A stretch of DNA of 64,000 bases, taken from assembly GCA_039621445.1 (NCBI GenBank), contig CP154957.1:36420696-36484695 (forward strand), written 5' to 3'. A program made the position numbers and the translations under genes. Below, in pieces: positions 53,615-64,000 of the stretch. The stretch is from Euglena gracilis. Lineage: Eukaryota > Euglenida > Euglenophyceae > Euglenales. Under the pieces are notes generated by a model. The model was not told where the DNA came from, did no database searches, and saw only the letters and a program-made list of their open reading frames with translations. Each line of letters starts with the position of its first letter. Within the stretch, counting starts at the first letter, position 1.

Positions 53615-56600
53615 TGGAGGTGCTTGGTTGGCACCGCCTTAAAATCCAGCCTGGTCATAATGTTCTTTGCCTCTCTGTCTCCTGGGAAATCCTTGCACAA
53701 AATCCTTTCGCATCTCTGGCCCTCAAACGGACCATGGCTGACGGCGATGAAGCACGAAATATTGAAGAAGGATTCAGCAACTTGATTCAGAGGTGACGAC
53801 AATCGGAAACGAACCTATTCGAATGATTCCTGTCCCGCAGCCCGAGACCACGTCTGGAAATCTGCATACGGACATGCCATCCTTGGGGTGTTGGCAGAAT
53901 GCCCGACAGGGTGAGGCCTCTCCGACTTGAAGGAAAAAAAAACTGATTTGCCAATATGCATGCACTTCGGAGAGGTCTGGACAGGACCCAAAGCCCCTCT
54001 ACATGCGGCCAAGGGCCACATATAAAGCGCAGATAAGCAATGCCGCCACGGGTATCGCTGGAACCGGATGAACAAACAAAAAAAGAAGCAGTGCCATTGC
54101 CATTTTTGCAACAGAAACACAAGAACTACTCGAAAAGAAAACTCCATGAAAATTTTTGATGGCTGGTCCTTCACCCCGTTCCGTTGGTATTTTCGTTCCA
54201 GCCTGGCTTTGCCAGCTGGCCTGCGGGGAGGGGGGCTGCCCAGCTGGGAGCCCCCCCCCCCCCCCCGTGGTGGGGTCACGTCTTGCTTAAGAAAACTCCT
54301 GCCCTGTGAATGTGGTGTCTGAACAACTGATAAACAGGAGGTTGCCACCACTTTCATTTGTTTTGTTACGACCCGTTCCCACCTGTAAAGATGTCCGCTG
54401 CAATGATTTTGTGTGTGATGGATGCTGTCCTGGTCATGTCCAACAGCATTAGAAAGCCCAAGATGACAAAAATAAATCTGTATTCAATAAAAAAAATTCC
54501 TGAAATTCTGCAAATCTTTTTGGAAATAGGCTTTGATTTTGATTTGATTCTTTTAATTTTCAATTTGCAACACGTGGAGAAAAAACAAGTGGAAAATAGT
54601 TGGTAGTCAAGGGGCAAACAGTGGTTTGGGGGACATTAAATTTAAGCGTTGGGGGAATAAAATCCAACAATCAGTTGAATCAAATTGCACAAAAATCAAA
54701 ATGCAAAATATTTGCTCTTTCCCGAAAACCATTGATTTTCCGCATTGTATTTTATCCCAACTGCAGTCCTAATAAATTGCACCCCCCAACCCAACAAAAA
54801 GTCAAAAAGCCTTAGATGCAAACTCTTTAGTGCACGGGTGGGGTAACCCCCTTTTTCACCCAATTTTGCCCTTTTTCGGCCCTTTTTTGGCAGCCTCCTG
54901 CCAACAAACAACCCTGTCACCATCCAGCTGCCCTTTGGGAGGTTGGGCTGTTTTTGATCATTTGACCCGGAGATGAGCTTCATTCCACTCTGCTCTCATA
55001 GCTCTAATGAACTGAGAGATGCCCAGTGGTTCTCACCAAGTTCTCAGAGTACAGCAGCAATGAAATAAAGCCACACACCCATGGGTATGCAATGCAGGTG
55101 GTTGATTCCATGGCTGTGGTCAAAGGGTGGGCGTTGAAAATCAACAACAAACTTGGAAAAAAACTCCAACTCCTCCTGGTCAGCTTTTCCCGCATGATTT
55201 TGACTCCCAAAAATCTGAAATTGTAAAGCAAATGCTTCTTCCAGGAGCCACAAATGATTTAAATTCTTTTTCCCTTTATGAAGCGATTTGAAAAACTTTG
55301 GCAGGAAACTTTGCCCTAAAATTGCCGTACAAGGGGGAATCCCCTCAAAAATTGAAACCCTCCCAATTCCATGTTCAGGTGGAATTTCACAGGGGGGTTC
55401 TGGATTCCTTTGTGCCCCACTTATGCAAAATTCTAGACCATTTTCAGCAAATCCTTCCTTTATGAACTCCAATTTGGAAGCAATGCTGTTCAAGATTTGT
55501 AATAAATGATCTCTCAAAAAGACAAAAATTTGGGCAGTTTTCTGTGCGTCCTTTCAAGGTGGGTGCGAGCGTGGGTGGTGGTGCGTGAGTGGGTTTTTTA
55601 AACTTTTTTAAAAGTGGGCGAGTTTGTTGTTGTTTTGAAGACCGCCCCACCCAAGGGGCACCCCCCAGCAGGGTATTAAGTGGGAGGGGGTCCCAGACCC
55701 CCCCTCCCCCTCGGGAGGGGGGGGGGGCAGGGTATCAAGTGAGAGGGGGGGGGGAGGGGGGTGGTCCCGGACCCCCTCCCCCCTGGGTAGAAAAAAACGG
55801 TGTGAAACGCCAGAAACTTTGTGAGGGGCTTCAAAAAATGCCAAAATTGCGTTTTCAAGTGATTTTTTCACCCTATTGACAAAAACAAATGACACAAACA
55901 TAAGTCTGCCGGCGCAAAGCGCCGGGGAAAATTTTTTGGGTTCTGTGGGGGTCCCCAGAGGGGGGTGGGGTCTGGACCTTCTCTATGGGGGGGGTCCCCC
56001 TGTAAAACCAATACAAAACCAATGCTCACTTAACACCCCGGGGAAGGTGTCGACCCCCCCTACCCCGGGGGAAAAAAATAGAGCAAAATGCCGGAAAAAA
56101 TTTTGGGGTTTCAAAAAAAATGCCCGAAATTGAGTTTTCAGTGATTTTTTCCCCCAGGTTGATAAAAAACATATGATAAAAACATAAATCTGCTGGGGCA
56201 AAGCGCTGGGGAAGAAAACTTTGGTTTCATGTGGAGGTCCTCGGACCCCCCCTCGGGAGGGGGGGGTGTTCTGGACCCCTCCCCCCTGCACAAAACCAAC
56301 GCTCACTTAATATCCTGCCCCCCAGCCCCCTCTGGGGGGGAGGCGGGATTGCGCATTTGGGGGTACACAAACAATTCAGCTTTTTTTGCATTTTCTGCAT
56401 TGCCCCCACCTTATTTTACGACGAGTTGTAAGCTTTATTTTTCTCCGTTGTCAGGCGGGTACTTATCTGGGATTTCCACAACCCTGAAGGCTGCAAACTC
56501 CAAAAAGTTTCATGAGGACCCCTCTTGGTCTTATGAACAGCGGCCCACTGTCCACCCACTCGTTTTTACTTTGTGTGGACTGCAAAATTTGTTGGAAACT

Positions 56601-57284
56601 TCCGAGAGATCGTCATAGGGGGGGTTGCTTAGGAGAGGGGGTCGTTCTATAGTGCCCAAAATGGTATTTGGCCGTTTGGGGGGGGGGCAAATTTTTTCGG
56701 CTCAGCGCTTTGCGCCGGGCTGAAGATCAGTCACCTGGACTGCTCCACTGTTTAGGTGGGGGGGGGTCCCCGAAGGGGCGGTCCCCCTTGGTCACCAAAT
56801 CAAAGATCCGGGGGGGTTATATTTGGGGGAGGGTCTATTTTTGGGAGAGGGTTTGCCCCTCACCTGTGGGGCAGGAGCTTTTTGAGAGTGGGTGGATGGG
56901 TCCCCCCTAATGAGGGTTTTCTGCCAGCTTCGGGTGGTTGGGGGATGGGTGGGTGGGTCCCCCCAAGGGCCTTGTACGTCCCTCCACAGGCGGGGGTTTG
57001 GCCATTTTTGGCTTTTTTCGCCGCGAAAATTTTTAATCACAAAAATTGACCCCAAAAGTGGGAATTCTCAAATGCTGGAGGGATGTGAATATTGTTTCGT
57101 TGGTTTGAGCGTTCCTCTAAATTGTGCAACAGGATGCCTTGTACGACATGGCTTTATTTATTGAAGGCGCTGATTTCAATTTTTAACTCCAAACAAAATA
57201 ATATTGGGCGCCCCAAAATCTTTTGCCGAAAATCACGGGACAATCAAAAGCCACCTGTGATTGCCCAACCCCCCCAACCTGCAG
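53615..57284. other. Repeat-rich spacer without identified gene
   Basis: Minus-strand open frame 55,517-55,044 (157 codons, with IPPEHGIGRVSIFEGIPPCT) is the longest but unmatched. Positions 55,640-56,360 and 56,620-57,000 hold C/G-run elements with hairpins CCGGCGCAAAGCGCCGGGG, GGGGCAAAGCGCTGGGG and CAGCGCTTTGCGCCGGGCTG, and repeated phrases (AAAATTTTTTGGGTTC...TCCCC). Confidence 0.45.
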
Positions 57285-57354
57285 AAAAGGCGGTGGTCGA
57301 ACAGCAAGGGGAGGGGGCAAAACCCCATGATCTGAAAGCCAACGTTGCGTTGAC
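57285..57354 (+). CDS. Unidentified exon, part before the inserted element
   Basis: Acceptor AACCCCCCCAACCTGCAG. Reads EKAVVEQQGEGAKPHDLKAN, then VALT. The frame is interrupted at 57,354 and resumes in frame at 57,583 once the element and one 8-bp repeat are removed. No family recognised. Confidence 0.55.
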
Positions 57355-57574
57355 CAGGGGTCTTTTTAAGACCGGGGGAAGGGGGGTCCCCCCACCCCTG
57401 CCCCCCCCCCGGCCAAAAATCGCAAAAAAAAAAAAAAAAAATGACAAAAAAAAAATGGCACCTTTTTCAAAAAATTTTGGCGCCTTTGGCGCCGAAAAAT
57501 ATATCTCGGGGGGGGGGGGCTTGGCTGGACCCACCCACCCTACCCCCCCAGGGGTCCACGACTAAAAAACCCTG
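57355..57574. mobile_element. Family A introner-like element inside an exon
   Basis: Starts CAGGGGTCTTTTTAAG, ends CTAAAAAACCCTG (inverted). Flanked by GCGTTGAC at 57,347-57,354 and 57,575-57,582. The interior has G/C runs, poly-A and the hairpin GGCGCCTTTGGCGCCG. An in-frame TAA lies near its right end, so the interrupted exon needs its removal. No GT-AG pair lies at the ends. Confidence 0.88.
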
Positions 57575-57582
57575 GCGTTGAC

Positions 57583-57709
57583 ATGGAAATTGGAAGCCCT
57601 CGGAAACTCTCACAACATTGACAACACAGACATTCTGCACCTTCCAAGGGCAATGTCTGCAGCAAAGCCATGCCTGACGGAGGCCAAGCACCCCGTCATA
57701 CAGCGGGGT
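57583..57709 (+). CDS. Unidentified exon, part after the inserted element
   Basis: Continues the frame: WKLEALGNSHNIDNTDILHL, then PRAMSAAKPCLTEAKHPVIQ and RG, ending at the strong donor GGGGT/GTAAGA. Function unknown. The minus strand also has an open frame here, but the plus frame is favoured by both splice sites and by restoration across the element. Confidence 0.58.
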
Positions 57710-60511
57710 GTAAGAAAAAAATACCTGGCCACCCTGTTTCGCTTCTGACTCCAGACGTTATGCGCTTTCCTGTGAGAGAAGAGGACAAAAAATAAATATG
57801 TTTGGGGGAGAAAACAAGCTGTAAAAAACTGGTGGGTCAACTGTGCGCACAGCGTGCATCGCAAGGATTCCCTTGTCATATAATGCAGAGGATTTTTGGG
57901 GAGAGTCCAGCTTGTCGGCTGGACCCACCTCTCGGAATGGGCCAAAAAGTCCACCAAAATTTAGTAGGTTGCAATTTTGTTTCCCGATCATTCCCCCAAA
58001 ACCCTGAAAAACATAATCTTCGACCTCTATCTTCGAGTTTGCTTTAACTGGCTTGAAATGGACAGAATTTCATTCCCGCCCACCCGCCCGCAGCCCAGAT
58101 GATAGCTGTTGGCAAGGAAAAAGAGAGCTGGCTGGCTGGCTGGCTGGCTGGACCCCTCCTTGGTCAGAGTGGGTCAGGCATCAGCTCCAGACAGGCTGCC
58201 GGACTCCCCCCCCCGCTGGCGGGGCTGCTCAAATAAAGTTGTGTCCAGCCCAGCCCAGCTGGAAAAAAATTTGGGTGCAGAGGACCAAAAATTTTGGGAG
58301 GAACGAGCAAAAAAAAACTGCAAAATCACAAGTACAGTTTCTTTTCTGTGGATTGGGTGAAAAAGATTTGGTGGAAAAGTGCTTCTGAAAATTCTGAAAA
58401 TTTGGTGGAAAAAATACTAACACTTTTTGGGCCATTTTTCAGATACAATACCAGCTGTATACTGTACCAGCCAGGTCCATCCTGCGACCCCCAAAAGTCC
58501 AAACATCCATCCATCCATCCATACACCCATCCATCCATACATCCATACATACATACCTGCATGCATGCATCATGCATGCATATATGTACACGTACAGTTG
58601 GGTGCAAAAATCTTCACGACACAGGTGCAAAAGTCTTTACGAAGTCGTCGAAGAGAAGCCAACTCCAGCTGTGTGCACAGTTGTTATCCCGGACACACGC
58701 CATATGGAACCCTGTGAGAAATACCCACCAAAAAGGAGTTATGGCACAAAGTGGGGCCCCCGTACCACCCCCATGTCCCCCATACCCCCCCATACCCCAT
58801 ACCCCATACCCCCCATACCCCCCATACCCCCCATACCCCATAACCCATACCCCCCATACCGTAAAACCCACCCACCCCAATAAACCTCATGTTCATCCAC
58901 GGACTTCTTTTGCAAGCTAATCGCGCAACATATGCAACTGTTCGACTGCCCGGGGGGGGGGGCTCCTGCCCCTCCCCCCCCCCGGACCCCCCCCGGCAAA
59001 AAAAACCTCATCTTTGTCTCCGGAGTTATTTTGCGGACAAATAGCGCGATGTATGAAATTGTTTGAGTGCCCCGGGGGAATGGGGGATTGCATGGCAAAG
59101 GGATGCAGATGAAAGATTTGAGTGAAGAGTCGGCATCACCATTCTCCGCATCGTCCTTCGCGGCCCCATACACCCCCATGCGCCATACGCCCTACATCCG
59201 CCCCCCTACCGTCCATACCCCCCATACCAACCCCATACCCCCCCCCATACCCCAGGTATGGAGGCCCCACTTTGTGCCATATGTGCAAAAAAGGTCTCTC
59301 CTCATTTTCCTCGATTCCCCCCTCTTTCCTGAGTTGTGAGCCCCTAAAAAGTGCTCGGCACACGACAAACTACGTTAACTGCAAAATTTTAGGTTGCCGT
59401 GTGCAGAGCACTTTTGAGGGGCTCATAACCCAGGAAGGAGGGGGAATCGAGGAGACTTTTTTTGATTGGTATTTCATAAGCTTCCATTTGGGATATGTCC
59501 GGGACTACAACAAAACACACAGCCGGAGTTACATTGGCTGCTATAAGGCAAAAAAATTAGGCAACCTCGTAAGGAGTGTGTCGTGAAAACCTTTTTGCAC
59601 TGGACTGTACATGATTACATACATGCATACATGCATACATGCATGCATACATACATGCATACGTACATACAGACATACATAAATACATACATACAGACAG
59701 ACAGACAGACATACATAAATTCATACATACACATACAGACACACATACATACATGCATGCAGACATAATATGATGTGGTATGGGAGCAATTGCCCCCCCC
59801 CCCCGCCGAAGGGGCCAACTACTCCCCCCCTGGGGTGATTGAAGGAGTTAAACAATAGTCTGATCCAAGCTGGCATTATCCTCAGGACTAATATAAAGCC
59901 CAATATTGGCCTGATTTCACCCAAAATTCTAACCCTGACCATGATTTCTTCAAATAGCCAGCCCCAAATCATCCAGTCCATGCAGACCAGTCCAGAAATG
60001 GTCTGCCACCAGGCGGCATGATTGGAGGCGGGGCCAGCCACAAAGAGATGTATTTGTGTGTATTTTAGTTTAGTAGTAATTGGTTTACCAATTTGGATGA
60101 TTGTGTTGGCCTTTCTCTTCGCACAGTCAGAGTGAAATTAGAATGATTCCGTGTCTCCAGACACGTAGCATTTTCCCCCCCACCTTGCCCACTAACTGGG
60201 GGGGGGGGGGTTGAACACATCCCTGACCTGCAACCCTCGACCAGGGTGGTTGGCATTTAAGGGGTTTTCAGTGGGCAGGGGGGTACAAAATGTTTCATAA
60301 CAAAGGTATCCTTTCAAATTTTGCGGTAATGCACTGGAAAAACCCCTTAAAAACTACAAACACTGCACAATATGTTTTTCTTCCTCCCCAATCACCTTCC
60401 ATATCACGCACATACACATGCGCATGTGTGTGACTTTTCTCTGTGACTCCAACACACAAAACCACTAAATAGCCAAACACCACAAAGAAGCAAAGCCGTG
60501 ACCCAGCACAC
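57710..60511. repeat. Spacer with microsatellites and foldbacks
   Basis: (ATCC)n/(ATAC)n at 58,504-58,585; CCCCATAC repeats at 58,770-58,862 and 59,165-59,260; CATACATA repeats at 59,612-59,765. A 75-bp direct repeat occurs at 58,886-58,962 and 59,008-59,080 around a C-run. A hairpin with about 60-bp arms lies at 59,300-59,363 and 59,398-59,456. No gene recognised. Confidence 0.6.
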
Positions 60512-60757
60512 TTGGTCCCTCGAAAAATCACTCTGCCTTTTGAGCTCATCCACATCATTTGGCGGGACTTGCTGGGTCCGGGAAGCCGGCGTCTCTTGGC
60601 CCTGCAGGGCGGCTCGGGCCTCCGCCTCCTGGCGGGCTTGCCGCTCCAGTTCGATGGACGCCTTCACCGCCGCCTGGCTGTGCTCCACCTGCTTCGCTGC
60701 GGTGGCGTACAGCGTCCGGTAGAACGCAGATTCCTTCTCCTTGGCATCCGCCCTCTC
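60512..60757 (-). CDS. Coiled-coil exon of an unidentified gene
   Basis: Minus strand, 82 codons, acceptor CATCCCTTCTCACAG and donor ACCAA/GTGTGC. Reads ERADAKEKESAFYRTLYATA, then AKQVEHSQAAVKASIELERQ, then ARQEAEARAALQ, then a polar linker (TQQVPPNDVDELKRQ). A charged amphipathic helix with regular alanines suggests a coiled coil. GC-rich third positions match the other exons of the window. No neighbouring exon found. Confidence 0.65.
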
Positions 60758-60941
60758 CTGTGAGAAGGGATGAAACGATGCACAGAATTCTACCGGGTTG
60801 TTCCCCCCCCCCCCGGAGGCTGAGTGTCAGCTGCTGAGGCTCACCACCCAACTTGGGGGCACCTTTGACTGATGAATTGCGGCTTCCGAAGTCCGTGTGC
60901 TTGCAAAGGTTTTCAACATTTACCCATTTACCTTTCCATCC

Positions 60942-61252
60942 CAGGGGTTTTTTTAAGACCGGAGGGGAGGGGGGGAGGGGGCCACCACCTGCCCACCCCC
61001 TGGGGTGGGGCCCCCCGGGGGAGGGGGGGGGTTTCGGGGGACCCACCCACTTTTGCCCGAAAATGGCCAAAAATGCTAAAATAGTGCCTTTTCAACTTTT
61101 TTGGCGCAAAAAAGATATACCCACCAGCCCCCACCCCCACCCCCCCCCCCGGGGGGGGAGGGGGTCCAAGGGACCCACCCACCCTACCCTACCCACCCTA
61201 CCCTACCCCCCCTCCCCCCCGGGGGAGGGGTCCAAGACAAAAAAAACCCCTG
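60942..61252. mobile_element. Family A TIR element with near-perfect target duplication
   Basis: Starts CAGGGGTTTTTTTAAGACC, ends AAAAAAAACCCCTG. Flanked by TTCCATCC (60,934-60,941) and TTCTATCC (61,253-61,260), 7 of 8 identical. The interior has G/C runs and CACCCTACCCTACC repeats. Confidence 0.82.
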
Positions 61253-61587
61253 TTCTATCCCATGTGGACCCTTCACGACCGATGGGAACAATAATAAACG
61301 GGGTGTACCGCCTTATCCCTGCTCTTGTCCTTAGCTCTTACCCCTGTGTAGAATAATTCGATATAAAAGCAAGTGGGGAAGGGGTCGGATCCCCCTCCAC
61401 TGCAGGAGAGGGGACACCCCCCACACCTAAACACTGGCGCGGTCTGGGTGAATAATTCTTGCCCAGCGCAAAGCGCTGGGCCGAGATTTTTCCCCCCACA
61501 TTGGCCAAAAAGGCCATTTGGGCACTTTTTGGGCAAATATTTGCAAAAAATGCAAAAAAAATCGGCTTGAAGCGCCGGGGTCCTGGG
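61253..61587. other. Repeat debris, no gene
   Basis: Contains AGCGCAAAGCGCTGGGC, one of the hairpins shared by the C/G-run elements, and CACTTTTTGGGC phrases. Confidence 0.45.
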
Positions 61588-61903
61588 CACACCATTGCTA
61601 GACCCCCGGGGGGGGGGGGGGGGGTGCTTTCCACTCTGAAAAAACCAGTCAGTCACTTTTTCCCAAAAAAAACCAGTCAATCACTTTACCCCCCCCCCAG
61701 GGGGATTGGCCAGTCTTGAATGCGCTCGTGTTGGCAAGGCAATATTGCCAAAAAGTCTCAAAAATTCCAAAAAATATCCGGTGCCTTTGGCGCCAGGCCA
61801 GCCAGTTTTTCATTTTCGGGCCAACCCACCCGGGGGGGGGGGGGGTCTTGGCCAGAAAACGAGTCAGTCACCCCCCCAGGGGGTGGGGTGGGACAATGGT
61901 ATG
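61588..61903. mobile_element. Family B TIR element with near-perfect target duplication
   Basis: Starts CACACCATTG, ends CAATGGTATG. Flanked by GTCCTGGG (61,580-61,587) and GCCCTGGG (61,904-61,911). The interior has AACCAGTCAGTCAC, C runs and CCGGTGCCTTTGGCGCCAGG, as in the copy at 15.74 kb. Confidence 0.8.
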
Positions 61904-64000
61904 GCCCTGGGTCCTCTCTTCTGGCCTGGCGCTACTTGCTTTCTGTTATTCACACCTTTTCCAACAACAAAAAATCGAAAACATGATTCTTTGCAATTTC
62001 AGGAACACGCTGATTTTAGAAACATGAATTTTTTTGCTAAGAAATCCAAAAATAACAAAAAGTTGACAAAAAGTTTGGTAAAAATCAGGTTCAGCATGTA
62101 GAATTTTTCTCAGTTATCACCCAGCAGAAAATGGGTAAAACCTTTTGCAAAAAAAAAACAGAAAGCTCAGGAAATTGCCAAAATATGCCAAACTTTGAAC
62201 AATTTGGCAAATTTGCAACAAAATAGGAAAAAAGAACCTGGGTCGGAAATGTTGTCGAAAGGGAAAAAATTGCAGCCAAAATGAGGAATTGTTCAATGTC
62301 AATTCTTTTGCCAGCAAAAATTAAAAAATCTCTGGGGGAAGACCACAAAAACCATAAAAAGCGCAAAAAAAAAATGCGAATTTGCCAAAATAGAAAAAAC
62401 ACAAAAAAAAGTTACAAAACTGATCTTTCTGGAACCTATCCCCTGCAAAGTTATTTGGGCAGCCTCCAAAATATTTGATGAATCGATTTGCCATTGTTCC
62501 TGAATGCAATTTTTTTGGTATCAAATGAATGATGAAATGTAATTTAATTGTGATATAACAACCAGCTTTTCACCTTCCCCCTGCCAGGTTATTTGGGGGG
62601 GGTCCCCCCTGAGGGGACCCCCCCCTTGGGGGGCTCCTTGGGGGGGTTCGGCCGGACCCACCCACCCTCCCCCCCCCTCCCCCCCGGGGTCCAAGAAAAA
62701 AAAACCCTGTCCTCTTCCCATAGCTGGTTGTGTTGCCATATCAAGGCACTCATTGATTTTTTGGAGGGCTTCAGGCTGATTTGCATGATTCTCAGAAAGA
62801 ATTTTTGGGGTGGTTGGGATTTGTTTGATGTTGCAAAGCTTGCAAATGAGGGGAGTGATGAAAGCTGTCAATGATTTATGACCTCTGAAATTGGAGTGCC
62901 TGCCCAGGCAGGCACCCCCAGGGTGGGTTCGCACTGCCTTAAAACTCAGCCTGTGACGATGGCACGAAGCCCAGTTGTAAAAACCATAACCATGCATGGA
63001 TTTGGTGATTGAGAAATAAATTAAAATTTCAAAGTCTTATTGGGGGTCAGGTTAGTTATGCTGACACCAGTCCGGACCATTGGCTTGACATGCGTACCCC
63101 CCCAACGCCAGCAATGGAATGTGCCGGGACATCGGGGTGTGTCAATGACACAGTGTATTAAAATAAATGTTCTTCAATAAAAAAGACCAGGCAACATCCC
63201 ACAGAAATGCACCATTTGTATGGGGGTTGTGTCAACGACATGGCATGCCTTAGACGTAAACTGGACTTGCCAACTGTTGTTGTTTTATTGAATGTGCAGG
63301 GTTGTTCTCCTTGCTTGTGAAGCAAAACATGTGAAAGCAAAACCAAGCACCGTCAGCTCCGGTGGGTCCAGTTTTTGGGTTGGTTGTTGAAAAGGGGCTA
63401 TTTTCAAGGGATGGTATGTTTTTTTTTGTTTTTTTCTTGCTGAAAAATTCGATCCATAAAGCCTCTCTGCAAAAAGGTCCAAAATAGGTCCAAAAAAGCA
63501 ATATCTCTTTGTTTGTGCTTTCCAATTGACTTTGCAGGGGGGGGGGGGCTGAAAAAGATCCCCCCCTTCAACTTTCCACAGAAAATGGTGATATTGTTCC
63601 CCTCTTGTGATGAAAAAATTCAGAAAAATAATCATTTCTGTAAACACCCCCACCAAATCACCTGGCGGGGTGCCAAAGTTATTCATAGGACACAATGGCA
63701 TTAGAATGCCATTGCGACATTTCGGATGATTTTTTTCCCCAACTGCCTCCTAGTTTCCAGAAAAATATATCACTCTCACCTGGTTCCTTGTGAATCTTTC
63801 AATCATTAATTCTTCTAAATTCAAAATTTTCCCATATTAATTTTCTCCCCGTCATTTTTGTTTCATGTCATTTTTGTCTGGACTGTAAAAAGTAATTCAA
63901 TGTTTCAAAAATTCAAAAAAATGGTCAAAATAATCTGATGTCTTTTTTGTGAACTTTCATTCAAAGACAGACTCCAAAATCGACCATATGTCATACCCCC
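61904..64000. other. Right edge, no gene recognised
   Basis: A-rich sequence. A fragment at 62,585-62,710 with GGGACCCCCC and AAAAAAAAACCCTG resembles a truncated family A copy (left end CAGGTTATTTGG). Otherwise nothing identifiable. Confidence 0.45.

Noticed and set aside
53053-53802. 250-codon minus-strand open frame
   Set aside because: Runs through the TCGGGATTTG minisatellite and has no family motif.
55044-55517. 157-codon minus-strand ORF as a gene
   Set aside because: No motif, no splice context and AT-leaning composition unlike the recognised exons; kept only as a note in the spacer entry.
58770-59260. CCCCATAC arrays as CRISPR-like repeats
   Set aside because: Pure short-period microsatellites without spacers, in eukaryotic sequence.
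62585-62710. Complete family A element
   Set aside because: The right end AAAAAAACCCTG is good, but the left end is only CAGGTTATTTGG and no 8-bp repeat is present; at best a truncated copy.

Overview
The window is eukaryotic nuclear DNA from what is probably a protist with a repeat-rich genome. Genes are broken into short, GC-rich exons with GT-AG introns of 44 nt to several kb. Nothing looks like a bacterial operon. I found no rRNA, tRNA or CRISPR. Two features hint at Euglenozoa (euglenid or diplonemid), but only tentatively. Two exons are interrupted by non-GT-AG insertions with paired ends and exact 8-bp direct repeats, which recall the nonconventional introns of euglenids. Other introns in the same window are ordinary GT-AG.

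Layout. 1-1.8 kb: terminal-inverted-repeat (TIR) elements full of C/G runs. 2.09-2.74 kb (minus): N-terminal half of a dynactin subunit 2 (dynamitin) gene, four exons with 44-48 nt introns. 3.58-8.86 kb: a 5.3-kb satellite made of 34-bp and 44-bp monomers. 9-12 kb: foldback and tandem repeats. 12.46-14.15 kb (plus): C-terminal half of the same dynamitin, on the opposite strand. 15.6-24.2 kb (plus): a dispersed ADP-ribosylglycohydrolase gene, one exon split by an introner-like element. 25.46-30.54 kb (plus): an unknown exon, then two NADAR domains (ADP-ribose/N-glycosidase fold), the second ending at a stop codon. 33.9-41.34 kb (plus): a membrane-anchored LicD/fukutin-related transferase in about eight exons. 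41.6-48.3 kb: a relict of DIRS-type terminal repeats, a 4-kb stretch I cannot explain, and an internally deleted hAT transposase (minus). 48.54-53.07 kb: a degraded DIRS-like tyrosine-recombinase retrotransposon with inverted termini and an internal complementary region. 53-64 kb: minisatellites, TIR elements, one exon of unknown function holding a second introner-like element (57.3-57.7 kb, plus) and one coiled-coil exon (60.51-60.76 kb, minus).

Functional reading. Neighbouring same-strand ADP-ribosylglycohydrolase and NADAR coding blocks suggest either one multidomain protein or a gene cluster that removes or processes ADP-ribose conjugates. The LicD protein is probably a Golgi enzyme acting on glycans with phospho-sugar or phospho-alcohol donors. 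Dynamitin is a housekeeping dynein-adaptor subunit. Its split over two strands points to an inversion or to a misassembly around the satellite. Most long open frames in the satellite are artefacts of a 78-bp period divisible by three.
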